From Neoarius graeffei (taxonomy: Eukaryota > Chordata > Actinopteri > Siluriformes > Ariidae), in NCBI RefSeq assembly GCF_027579695.1, contig NC_083587.1, positions 51,639,021-51,703,020 of the forward strand: a stretch of 64,000 bases of DNA. Reading direction: 5' to 3'. A model generated the notes under the pieces. The model was not told where the DNA came from, ran no database searches, and was given only the letters and a program-made list of their open reading frames with translations. Positions within the stretch are counted from its first letter, which is position 1. Each line of letters starts with the position of its first letter. Shown here in pieces: positions 44,633-56,400 of the stretch. Both the position numbers and the translations under genes were made by a program.

Positions 44633-44945
44633 TGTGGCAGCGGGGGCATGGTCAAGCGCCGGTCTGTGACAGGAGGGCGGAGTCAGGGAAGGTAAGTGGC
44701 AGAATCACTACACCTGACGGCAATTAACCTGTGTTTGTGTGTGTCTTCCCAGTGACCGCGCCCTATTTAGGGAAGGAGAGCGGAGAGCAGGAGAGCTCAG
44801 CGCCGGACGAGACGCTAGTCTGTGTCTCTAGTCTCCGAATAAAACGTTGTTAAGACTGAAAAGTTTGACAATAAAAAACCATATACAAACCTGATCTCTG
44901 TCCTGCTGTCCTCTGTGCTCCACCCACGCCTAGCGAACCGCTACA
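44633..44945 (+). repeat. 5' LTR of the Gmr1-type element
   Basis: 313 bp with TG...CA ends, a TATA-like 'cctatttaggg' near 44762 and AATAAA near 44839, consistent with U3-R-U5. No second copy was found in the window. Confidence 0.7.
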
Positions 44946-44996
44946 GTGGTGCCGAAACCCGGGAATTCAGAGTGGAGAACCAGCCGATCAGCCCCA

Positions 44997-45865
44997 TGGA
45001 GTCCTCCCCGTTCGCTGACCTGGTCCACGCCCTCGCCACGGCCCAGCAAAGCCAGCACCAGGCGCTCGTCACCCTCCGGAAGGAACAAGAGCGACGCTTC
45101 GAAGCCCTGGTGCTGGCCCAGCAGGAAGACCGCGAGGCGTTCCGGCACCTCCTCGCGTCGGCGGGGTCCACCAGCGCTCTGGCCGCGGGCCCGTCTCCCC
45201 TCACCGTCACCAAGATGGGTCCGCAGGACGACCCCGAGGCTTTCATCACGCTATTCGAACAAGTCGCAGAAGCCTCGGGGTGGCCGATGGAGCAGCGCGC
45301 GGCGCGCCTCCTCCCCCTTCTAACGGGAGAGGCACAGCTGGCGGCGCTACAGCTCCCCGCCGACCGCCGTCTGGCCTACGCGGACCTCCGCCGGGCCGTC
45401 CTCCAGCGCGTGGGGCGCACTCCAGAGCAACAGTGCCAGCGCTTCCGCACTTTGAGCTTGGAGGGAGTCGGCCGGCCGTTCCCGTTTGGCCAGCAGCTCC
45501 GGGACGCCTGCTGGCGGTGGTTGAGGGCCGACAACCGCGACGCCGAGGGGATCATCGACCAGGTGGTGCTGGAACAATTCATCGCTCGCTTACCAGCAGG
45601 AACCGCGGAGTGGGTCCAGTTCCACCGCCCAGCGTCGCTGGATCAGGCAGTTGAGCTGGCAGTGGATCATTTGGCAGCTGTTCCGGTGGCAGGACAGCAG
45701 AAGGCGTCTTCTCTTCTCTCTCTCCCCCTCCTTCTGTGTCCCGTCCTCGCCCCATTCCCCCACCGTGGAGACGGGGGCCGGCACCACCCCAGCTGGCCCG
45801 CCACACCTGCGATGCCCTCCCGTTTCTCCCTTCTGCGTCTGTCTCTCCCCCCCTCAGGTGAGTGA
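44997..45865 (+). pseudogene. gag of the Gmr1-type element, SCAN-like
   Basis: An N-terminal Gln/Arg-rich coiled region (RKEQERRFEALVLAQQEDRE) is followed by a capsid part. Within that part, QRFRTLSLEGVGRPFPFGQQ, RDACWRWLRADNRDAEGII and VVLEQFIARLPAGTAEWVQF reproduce the pattern of vertebrate SCAN domains (YRQRFR.L..., RDL...WLRPE..SKE.I.ELLVLEQFL..LP.E...WV). This agrees with the published view that SCAN came from a Gmr1-type gag. Confidence 0.75.
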
Positions 45866-46658
45866 GCCCCAGAACACCGGTGCAGAGGGAAAGCCTGGGC
45901 CGGTTTGCTGGCGCTGCGGGGAGCCGGGCCACCTTCAACAGCAGTGCACGGCAATGGAAGTGGGCGCGGTGGTTCGGATCCCCGATGCGCCAGAGGCCGC
46001 CCTCGATCAGGCCGGAGCGTATTGCATACCGGTGAGTATCCAAGGGGCTACATATCAGGCGTTGGTGGATTCTGGTTGTAATCAGACCTCAATTCGCCAA
46101 AGCCTGGTGCAAAACGAGGCATTGGGGGGAGCACAGGGGGTGAAGGTGTTGTGTGTGCACGGGGATGTTCACCGCTACCCTTTGGTGTCAGTCCACATTT
46201 TTTTCAGAGGGGAAAAAGTTATAGTGAAGGCGGCGGTTAATCCTCGCCTTACCCACTCTTTAATTTTGGGGACTGATTGGCCAGGATTTCGGGATTTGAT
46301 GACACTTAGTCAAGAGTGGGTCCTGCCATTTAACGGGGGGAGGTCCCGGTGTCGCTTTGGCGGGAGCAGCTGTCGCAGAGCCGTCTACGTCATCTCCGCG
46401 TCAGAGTGAGGAGCCGCCAGCCCCTCCTCTCTCTCGGGGAATCCCTCGCCGATTTCCCATTAGAGCAGTCGTGAGACGAGACTCTGCGACATGCGTTTGA
46501 CCAAGTGAGAGTAATCGATGGTCAAACGCTCCAGCCGAACGCCACCCCGTCCTTCCCCTACTTCGCGATTATGAAGGATAGGTTATACCGAGTGACGCAG
46601 GACACTCAGACTAAAGAGCGAGTCACGCAACTTTTAATTCCAAAGAGCCGCCGGGAAA

Positions 46659-47340
46659 TTGGTATTCCAGGCGGCTCATTTTAATCCCATGGCTGGACAC
46701 TTAGGGCAGGATAAGACACTAGCCCGAATAATGGCCCAATTCTATTGGCCGGGGATTCGCGGCGATGTTCGTAGGTGGTGCACGGCATGCTGCGAATGCC
46801 AGTTAGTAAATCCGGTGGCCATTCCAAAAGCGCCTTTGCGCCCCCTCCCATTAATCGAGGCCCCGTTTGAGAGAATTGGGATGGATCTCTTCGGGCCATT
46901 AGATCGGTCAGCACGAGGGTACCACTTTATATTAGTTCTGGTGGACTATGCAATGCGATACCCGGAAGCAGTGCCTCTGCGAAATATCTCAGCACGCAGT
47001 ATTGCGGAGGCACTCTTCCGCGTTATCTCCCGAGTTGGAATCCCGAAAGAGATTCTGACTGATCAAGGCACCACATTTATGTCACGGACACTGCGCGAAC
47101 TGTATGGGTTATTGGGGATTAAGCCGATCCGCACCAGCGTGTATCACCCATAAACGGACGGTTTAGTGGAACGGTTCAATCGCACCCTCAAAAATATCAT
47201 TAAAAAATTCGTAAGTGAGGACGCACGTAATTGGGATCAGTGGCTCGAGTTGTTCTCAGTGCGAGAGGTCCCCCAAGCTTCCACGGGGTTCTCCCCATTC
47301 TAATTATTATATGGGCGTAAGCCGCGCGGCATCCTTGACG
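46659..47340 (+). pseudogene. Integrase region of the Gmr1-type element
   Basis: A His/Cys zinc motif (HFNPMAGHLGQDKT...CTACCEC) is followed by core blocks GMDLFGPLDRS, LVLVDYAMRYPEA and LTDQGTTFMS. It lies between the protease and the RT, not after RNase H. Confidence 0.8.
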
Positions 47341-47399
47341 TGCTGCGGGAAAATTGGGAGGAGGGACCTTCACAAAGTAAGAATGAAATTCAATACGTT

Positions 47400-49052
47400 A
47401 TGGATCTGCGCGCAAAACTCGACACGCTCACCCACCTAACCCAGGAGAATTTGCTGCGGGCCCAAGAACGGCAAGTCCGCCTGTACAACAAGGGTACGCG
47501 CCTTAGGGAGTTCACACCGGGAGATAAAGTACTCGTACTGTTGCCTACGTCGAGCTCCAAATTGATCGCCAAGTGGCAAGGGCCCTTTGAGGTCACACGG
47601 CGAGTCGGGGACGTCGACTATGAGGTGAGGCGAACGGGCAGGGGTGGGGCACTACAAATTTACCACCTCAACCTACTTAAACTCTGGAATGAGGAGGTCC
47701 CCGTGGCGTTGGTGTCGGTGGTTCCGGAGAAGGCGGAGCTAGGGCTGGAGGTTCAAAAGGGGGCATTGGCATCACGCACCTCTCCGGTCCCCTGTGGAGA
47801 CCACCTCTCCCCGACCCAACTCACAGAGGTCGCCCAGTTGCAGACCGAGTTTTCGGATGTGTTCTCGCCCCTGCCCGGTCGCACTAACCTCATAGAGCAC
47901 CACATAGAGACGCCCCCGGGGGTAGTAGTGCGTAGCCGCCCTTACAGGCTACCCGAACACAAAAAAAAGGTGGTTCAGGAAGAACTTGAGACCATGCTCG
48001 AAATGGGCATCGTCGAGGAGTCCCACAGTGACTGGAGCAGCCCGGTGGTCTTGGTACCCAAGGCCGACGGGTCGGTCCGGTTCTGTGTGGACTATAGAAA
48101 AGTCAACGCGGTGTCTAAATTCGATGCGTACCCGATGCCTCGTATTGATGAGTTGCTCGATCGACTCGGCACTGCTCGCTTTTATTCGACGCTGGATTTG
48201 ACGAAGGGATATTGGCAGATCCCCTTGACTCCACTATCCCGAGAAAAAACGGCCTTTTCCACACCGTTTGGTTTACACCAATTCGTCACCCTTCCGTTTG
48301 GGCTGTTTGGGGTGCCCGCTACGTTTCAGCGGCTGATGGACAGAGTCCTCCACCCTCACACCACTTATGCGGCCGCCTATCTAGATGACATCATCATCAT
48401 CTATAGTAATGACTGGCAGAGGCGCCTCGAACATCTGAGGGCCGTCCTTAGGTCGCTGAGACGAGCGGGGCTCACAGCCAACCCAAAGAAGTGTGCGATT
48501 GGGTGGGTGGAAGTACGGTATCTGGGCTTCCACTTGGGCAACGGACAGGTGCGTCCCCAAATTAATAAGACGGCAGCGATTGCGGCCTCCCCGAGGCCCA
48601 AGACCAAAAAGGGGGTGAGACAGTTCCTGGGGCTGGCTGGCTATTACCGTAGGTTTATACCTAATTATTCGGACGTCACCAGCCCGCTGGCTGATCTCAC
48701 TAAAAAGGGGGCACCAGATCCGGTCCAGTGGACGGAGCAATGCCAGCGGGCTTTTTCTGAAGTGAAGGCTGCACTGTGTGGGGGGCCACTTTTACACTCC
48801 CCTGACTTTTCTCTCCCCTTTGTGTTGCAGACCGATGCGTCGGACAGAGGGCTGGGGGCGGTTTTGTCCCAGGAGGGGGAGGACCGCCCCATCCTGTACA
48901 TTAGCAGGAAGCTGTCAGTGCGTGAGGGGCGCTACAGCACGATCGAGAAAGAGTGTCTGGCGATCAAGTGGGCGGTCCTCGCCCTCCGTTACTACCTGCT
49001 GGGGCGCCCTTTCACCCTCTGTTCGGACCACGCTGTTTTGTTGCCAATTTAG
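47400..49052 (+). pseudogene. RT and RNase H region of the Gmr1-type element
   Basis: RT blocks: PYRLPEHKKKVVQEELETML, SPVVLVPKADGSVRFCVDYR, LTKGYWQIPL, YLDDIIIIYS and FLGLAGYYRRFIPNYS. RNase H: FVLQTDASDRGLGAVLSQ and YSTIEKECLAIKWAV. The long open stretch suggests moderate age. Confidence 0.85.
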
Positions 49053-49060
49053 CTCGATTT

Positions 49061-50262
49061 GATCGCTGACTAAATGGAACTTCTTTTAAGCACCGCACTG
49101 AATTGCTTTCCGCATCCATCTCACCTCAGAAACTGAGAGGATCGAATGCAACTTTGCCGCACTTCGCAGTGACGTAAGCATGTTAGGGCAAGCCCCCCAG
49201 GAACCCATAGAGATTGCACTGAAGTGTCAGTTAGGAGAAAAAAATATTAACATGGGACTCTATCAGTGAACTCTTGGGCGATTTTCAACGTGACTGAAAT
49301 CGCCCCAAAAGGGGCGGTACTCTAGAAGCAAGACCACCCTGATTGGACAATGATACCCAGAGATAGATTAAAATGGCCTAGAGCAGCACTGGTGAAAGTT
49401 TGTTTAAAAACAAAAACTTTTTTTTTCGTTTTGGCAGTGCGTCGCCCAATCGCCCTTATGCACCACCCGCACTTGCGCTACGGTAAAAAATAGACCACAA
49501 CTCATTTTATAGCTCAGAAATTCATACAAGACCAGCTACCATCGTAACATATTCTGTAAGAAACATATTCTATACCTAACTTTCAGCTTTCGTTTTAAAA
49601 AACAAAATCACAGATTTATAACTAAATTTCTATATGGCATAGTGATTGTAAGTTACTACTTTTGGTGAGGTCGTGACCTTGACCCTGAGGCTTTCCGTTT
49701 AGATCAAAACACACAATCGTATTGGTTTTGGGAATGCGGAAAATGGAGTTACGACGGTGATCAAATATTTTGCATGATGTTTTATTACGGTTATGATTAT
49801 TCTGTGAGCGCACCAATCCTTAGGTGTATAAAGTTACAACTTAAAATACAATTAGTGATAACTGTAGACTTTTTAGTGAACTACAACCTTTTTAAGGGAA
49901 TGCGATGTAGTCAACCATTTATCATGTCCCAGATCAAGCCGCCATTTTTCCACAAGTTTGCAGAATTTTTGCCAAATTCTGAACAGAGTATTCACATCAA
50001 AGATTTAGTTTTATCTGTATTATTTCTTTCATCATTTTATTTCAAATTAAAACCAACATCACCATTCAAAACTGTATAGTTTATTGACTGTGAGTATATT
50101 TAGTGGGGTATCCCCACAGTACCCAGTTTCTGAGACAGACCCAGCTACAACTGCTACCCAAGCAGTGATATTATAGCTAGTGCCAAATCTGCAACATCTT
50201 TGTACAACAAAGAGTACAACACTCCAAAAAGGAACAAGATTTAAATTCTTGTTATAAGAAAT
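49061..50262. other. Spacer, no gene seen
   Basis: 49060-49450 includes 'aactgagaggatcgaatgcaactt' and 'gaaatcgccccaaaaggggcgg', possibly the other part of the hAT element at 43359, but a terminus was not found. Open frames here have no recognisable domain. Confidence 0.4.
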
Positions 50263-51899
50263 TTAATGTCATTGCATGATGCAGAAAAACTAGTCCATGC
50301 TTTCGTTACCTCCAGGTTGGATTATTGTAATGCCTTACTGTCTGGATGTTCCAATAAGTGCATAAACAAGCTCCAGTTAGTTCAAAATGCCGCAGCAAGA
50401 GTCCTTACTAGAACTAGAAAATATGACCACATCACGCCTGTCTTATCCACACTGCATTGGCTCCCAATCAAATTTCGTATTGATTATAAAATACTACTAT
50501 TGACCTTTAAAGCACTAAATGGTCTCGCACCACAGTACCTGAGTGAACTTCTGCTCCTCTATGACCCGCCACGCCTACTTAGATCAAAAGGTGCAGGCTA
50601 TCTGCTGGTACCTCGTATAGTGAAGGCTACATCAGGGGGCAGAGCCTTTTCTTACAAAGCCCCACTGTTATGGAACAGCCTTCCAAGTAATGTTCGGGAA
50701 TCAGACACAGTCTCAGCATTTAAGTCTAGGCTGAAAACATATCTGTTTAGTCAAGCCTTTTGTTAATGGTGTTTATGAGGTAAAGGAGTAGATCTGGAGG
50801 GTCCTCAGACATAGAGTGTTTTGGTAAACTGGGATGTATGGATGCTGTCAGTCCCCACTCGCTTGCTCACTCGAGTTTGTTGACGGTGCAGTGGCTGGCT
50901 GCTTTATGTCCCGGGGCTCCCTCATGCCTGTGTTACCTTCTGGCTCTCTCCTTTTAGTTATGCTGTCATAGTTAGTTGCCGGAGTCCCCGCTTGTACTCG
51001 GTGCAATATGTATACTGTTCCTACTTATTCAGGTGACATTGGGCATACCTAACCACCTGTGTTTTCTTTCTCCCCCCCCCCAAATCTGTCCCTCTGAGTT
51101 ACATGGAGTCAACAGGAAATCTTTTGGTGGAGACGGTGGGGACCTCGACTGGCTATCGTAGCCTGCAGGGAATCGGCCGTCAGACATTCTGTCGCATGTC
51201 CCAGACCCGGTGAAATGTAACTGAATTGTCTTGGCCAGGCCTAAGGGTCCCATCTGCATCTCATCATTGCTGAGGAGTGTGCTCCCATCACCCAATCAAG
51301 CATCCAGCCAGAGCAGGTCATGATATATTTTTTACCATATTAACATGCCATTGTGCGTCATGCCTCATGTAAAGACTCTCGTCTCTGCGAGCCTACCACA
51401 CAGATTTAATACTTGTCATTTTTAGGGCATACCTAACAACGTGTTTTCTCCCCCCCCCCCCCCCCCCATCTGTCCCTCTGAGTTACATGTTTATCCTGGG
51501 ATTGAGATGCTGGCCTCTTCTGCCCCTCGGACCTGCTTGATCCATCCTGGTGCCCTGTGTCTGGTCGGAGTTTTATCGCCCCACTCCTGTGAAGGACGGC
51601 CCCATGAGGACAGTTGAGGGTTATACCTGTTAAAACTGTTAATATTATAGTCAGGCTGTCTGTTGTTGCCCAAATGAGGATGGGTTCCCTTTTGAGTCTG
51701 GTTCCTCTCGAGGTTTCTTCCTCATGTCGTCTGAGGGAGTTTTTCCTTGCCACCGTCGCCACAGGCTTGCTCATTGGGGATAGATTAGGGATAAAATTAG
51801 CTCATGTTTTAAGTCGTTCAAATTCTGTAAAGCTGCTTTGCGACAATGTTTATTGTTAAAAGCGCTGTACAAATAAACTTGATTTGATTTGATTTGATT
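50263..51899 (+). pseudogene. L2-type LINE, 5'-truncated
   Basis: Bases 50266-50766 are open and encode the C-terminal end of ORF2: SRLDYCNALLSGCSNKCINK, LQLVQNAAARVLTRTRKYDH, ITPVLSTLHWLPIKFRIDYK and FKSRLKTYLF, hallmarks of L2-clade elements in fish. A ~1.1-kb 3' part follows, ending 'gcgctgtacaaataaacttg' and (ATTTG)n. The 3' part contains an internal repeat: 'gggcatacctaac...cccccc...tctgtccctctgagttacatg' occurs at about 51043 and 51426. Confidence 0.8.
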
Positions 51900-51949
51900 T
51901 ATAAATTACTGGGAAGATTTTCAGTTTAACTTCAACATTTATTAATCTA

Positions 51950-52322
51950 ATCTCATCTCATTATCTCTAGCCGCTTTATCCTGTTCTACAGGGTCGCAGG
52001 CAAGCTGGAGCCTATCCCAGCTGACTACGGGAGAAAGGCGGGGTACACCCTGGACAAGTCGCCAGGTCATCACAGGGCTGACACATAGACACAGACAACC
52101 ATTCACACTCACATTCACACCTACGGTCAATTTAGAGTCACCAGTTAACCTAACCTGCATGTCTTTGGACTGTGGGGGAAACCGGAGCACCCGGAGGAAA
52201 CCCACGCGGACACGGGGAGAACATGCAAACTCCGCACAGAAAGGCCCTCGCCGGCCACGGGGCTCGAACCCGGACCTTCTTGCTGTGAGGCGACAGCGCT
52301 AACCACTACACCACCGTGCTGC
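51950..52322 (-). mobile_element. tRNA-derived SINE at the start of unit 3
   Basis: Full length. Its body-side junction ('gccccccc.a.tgttattt') matches units 1 and 2, but its tail side joins unrelated sequence ('tttattaatctaa'), so unit 3 begins inside or at this SINE. Confidence 0.85.
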
Positions 52323-53447
52323 CCCCCCCAATGTTATTTGCTAATAAAATATTTTAAATCTCTCTTCATCCAAAAGGATTTTTGAGTCTTATTATTTGTT
52401 TGTGATATTACGTTATATTTTATTATAGAAAACAATACCATTTAACTGTCATAATAGGGTAATCCCATACATAAATATAACTTCTATATAATGCTGCAGT
52501 ATGAAGTGTGTTGCGTTTGAGAAAGCAAGTGTGTATAAACTGTCAGAGAAAGAGAGAGAGAATAAAATCAAAGTTAAAAAATTTAAACAAACAAACAAAC
52601 CACCCCAGACCACTTATTTGGAATGAAAGTTTTCATTTATTTATATATTTTTAAAGATTATCATTATAGGGATGATTTTACATCAGTAGGAATAAAAAAC
52701 ATACGTAAAACAACTATAATTTCATGCTGAATAACAGAAAAGGCACTATGCACTCAGAGAAGCAGCATTATTTTATTATTTTCAAATGATTGTCAGTAGG
52801 TTTAGTAGTCCCATCCCCCAAAACATCATTAATATGCTTGACTAGACAAAGTTAAAGAAACATACAGATGGGTGACGAATTAAAGGAGACTCAGTAAGGT
52901 GTTGGGTCATGATAAGCCACCAAAACACCCTCGATGCACCATATTATAGATTCTACAAGTCTCTGGAAATGTACCAGAATGATGATGACTGTTCTTCCAA
53001 AAGGTTTTCCCTCAGATAGTGTTTTGATGATGGTGTGGTGGTGGTGGAATAGAGCGCAGTGTGACAGAGGTATGTGCCAGTCCAAGAGCTCCCTAAGGTG
53101 TCTGAGTGGCTTGAAATGGCCATAGCATATGATTTATATCATTTTGCTTTTTATCAACCTTTCAGCGAGTCCTCGTGCTCTGTAGATGGAGATGGGGTCA
53201 TCGTGGATGAAGGTTTCATCACAGGATAAAGGTGATGAGTTAGCAGAACTTTGGATTGATTTGAAGAGATGCTTCACTATAAGGGGACAAGTGGATACCA
53301 GCAACATGGTGCCACCATTGTTTCTTTTACTTTGTCAGTCTACATATATCTTTATGCAGGAGTGCAAACCATGAGAACTTCCCCACACTATCGGCAGATC
53401 CGAGGGTTCAAAACAAGCATTATAATTTTCTAAATGTCCTTCTAAGG
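52323..53447. other. 3' flank of ccdc127 copy 3, no gene seen
   Basis: Matches 1464-2563 and 33874-35000. No coding feature recognised. Confidence 0.5.
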
Positions 53448-56400
53448 TCACTTGACATCAGACAGTGACCCTTTCAACCTGCCCTCTGCTCTCTTGTGTT
53501 TCTGCAGTGTAACCTGCAGCCTCCAGTATTTAAGATACAGCCACATCAGCTGCCCATTTTTCCTGTTGTCCTCATTCAACTTCTCTGCGCAGTGCCTATC
53601 ATTTTTAAAAATGTCCCTGATGTCATTCTCCAGGCCCAATTCCACCCCCGCTGGGTCCCTGGCCACTCTGACCAGCAGATTTTTCTCGATCTCCATCCTG
53701 TGTTCCTTGGGCAGCAGCGGGCTGCAGAAGGCACTCTGCCTCTCCACCAGCTGGTGCTCCAGTTCATTTAGCAAAACCTGGGCTCCCTGCTGCCATTCCT
53801 GCTCCTGTTGCAGAGCTTCATGAAGCGCCTGTCTAGCTGCTCCAGTCTGCAGGGCACGCTTCTTCTTGTCCTCTAGCTCTTCACGTTCCTTCTGCAGCTG
53901 CTTACGCTCCTCCATGAGATGTTGGCTGTGAGAGGCCATGGCCTTCTTGTAGCCCTCCACCCGCTGACGCGCTTTCTCTAGCTCCAGGAGGGCAGTTGTG
54001 CGTCGGTTCTCCGTCAGCGTATCTTTATACTTGAGCTCCAGGTCTTTGGCGATGGCAGCCACTTGCCCCTCAAACTGGTTTTCAACTTCTTGGGTCTGCC
54101 TCTGCGACTCACGTGTCCAGATCCAACCTGACAGGATGAAGAAGTTAATATATGCAACTTTTTATAACAAGGATTAAGTTCAAATATTTTATTTTTTTCG
54201 CGGTCCACATCCTGCACTCTGATTGGCTGGCGAGCGGGTCCGTATCCTATGGTACGGACCCCAGTTACGGACCTCTGGCAACTCGCTCGTTCACAACAAC
54301 AAACATCGTAGCAATTTTTGTCAACGTTTATTTTCGCATTTCTCAGGAGAATAGCATTAATTTTACAGCATGGATAGTGATAACGACAGTGTTCACAGCA
54401 AAAGCGAGTTTTACTACCCTGAGGAAGATGAAATAAAAGAAAACATTTCAGGAGAAAGCTAAAAACCTGTAATTTGCTAACGCCGAGCAAAAACATGGCT
54501 GAATCCTGAATGACTCCTATTTGTATAAATAGAGGACTACATAGGCGGCAAAATGTAGTTTTTTCCTGCCATGGAAGTGCACTTGTATACTGAGGAGGAA
54601 GCAATTTGCATTACAGCCGTGAATGAGGATTCAAAATAGCATTAATTTTACAGCATGGATAGCGATAACGACAGTCTTCACAGTGAAAGCTAGTTTTACT
54701 ACCCTGAGGAAGAAGAAATAAAAGAAAACATTTCAGGAGAAAGCTAAAAACCTGTAACATGCTAACACCGGGCAAAAACATGGCTGAATCCTGAATGACT
54801 ATTTGTATCAATAGGGGACTACACAGGCGGCAAAATGTAGTTTTTTTCCTGTCATGGAAGTGCACTTGTATACCGAGGAGGAAGCAATAAGGTATTAGGC
54901 AGAGACCCGTCCACCCGTAAATTTGACGGGCGATTGCCGATTTCAACGGGCAAGTATACACACAGACGGATACTGAAACGGACGATAATGCCGAAAATTT
55001 TCGCACATGAATACTCCCACATGTCATCCGATAAATCCAGTTATGTTCCGCCCACACACGGACTGGCCATCGGGAGTAGCGGGAGTTTTCCCGGTGGGCT
55101 GGTGGTTCAGCGTGGGCCGGCGGAGAAAAAAAAAAAAAAAAACAGTTGCGCGCTGGCCTTTAATATGATAAGCAATGTTAACAGTTTCTTTAACAAACTG
55201 TTAACATTGCTTATTACAGTTGCGCGCTGGCCTTTAATATGATAAGCAATGTTAACAGTTTGTTAAAGAAACTGTTAACATTGCTTATCATATTAAAGGC
55301 CAGCGCGCAACTGTTTTTTTTTTCTCTCCGCTGGCCCACACTGAACCACCGGCCCACTGGGAAAACTCCCGCTACTCCCGATGGCCAGTCCGTGTGTGGT
55401 TCCGCCATCATTTACAAATCGTAAGAAACACAGTTTAATACGAAAAATACTGAAAACTTGAAATGAAAAATCAGAATATTTCATCGTTTCCGCCATTTTG
55501 GCCCGCACTGAATCTTGTAACATGCGGACTGAATAAATCGCGAATTCTGATTGGTCGAAAATTGCCAAACACCCTGCGTTGTAGTTTCCTCTTTCTTGGC
55601 GGGAGAACCGCATTTTTTTTTGCTGACTCACTCTTCTGGATCAAGATGAATCCCAACAAACGCCCCAAATTGAATGTGACAAAAACTGATTCGTTTTTCC
55701 ACAAAAAGACAGAAAAGGTATGTGTGATACATTGATTAACAAGGGGGTTTCATTGGGGTATGGTAAAATAGAATACTGTTGTTTTTTTTTTTTTTATTAA
55801 ATACTGTAACTAGATCAAAAGATTATATACAATTCATTGTTGTTTATTTTCTTTTCACTTTTGTTACCAAATCAAACACCATACATACATCTGATACATT
55901 CAGGAGTGAAACTGAAAAAAATACAAAGTAAAAATATGCAATATTTCTGATCAAAAATTACACGCCATTTCACCCTGAAAATGTCCTAGAATGCAGGAAA
56001 TGAAGTCTAAATTTCAAAAATTTTCTGGGGGGGCATGCCCCCAGACCCCCCTAGAGGGACTTCGCGCCTGCGGCGCTCGTCTTCGCACCTGCGGCGCTTA
56101 TCAGGAATATATAAAATATTATTTTTGACTGGTAAATTTCTTTTTCTGCCTAATACCCTAGGAAGCAATTTGCATTACAGCCGTGAATGAAGATTCAAAA
56201 TGGCGGCTCGGCTTGGTTTTCCCTTTCGGGCGCCCTCGTTTTCTGTTAGAATTTAGTAAAGAAAAAAATAAATATATTATTTACCAGCTTAAGGTCGGTC
56301 TGTATGCTGAAATACTGTGACCTCGGCCTTGAATACTGACCTCGGCCCAGAGGGCCTCGCTTAGTACTTTCAAGACCTCAGTCACGGTATTTCACCATAC

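Larger units (their letters stand above)
44633..49060 (+). mobile_element. Gmr1-type gypsy retrotransposon with SCAN-like gag, broken fossil
   Basis: The LTR at 44633-44945 starts TGTGGCAGCGG and ends CCGCTACA. One base later comes a primer-site-like TGGTGCCGAAACCCGGGA (tRNA not assigned). Gag starts at 44997. The order is then CCHC (CWRCGEPGHLQQQC, about 45905), protease (LVDSGCNQTSI, about 46065), integrase (46659-47340), then RT (YLDDIIII, about 48380) and RNase H (QTDASDRGLGAVLSQ, about 48830). Integrase ahead of RT is the known hallmark of Gmr1-like elements. There is no 3' LTR in the window, and several breaks are present. Confidence 0.85.

Noticed and set aside
45280-45654. Long Pro/Arg-rich open frame on the same strand as gypsy gag
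   Set aside because: Shadow of the GC-rich gag frame; no family motifs.
49774-50079. 101-codon open frame in the spacer before the L2 LINE
   Set aside because: No recognisable domain, AT-rich composition, no splice or promoter context.
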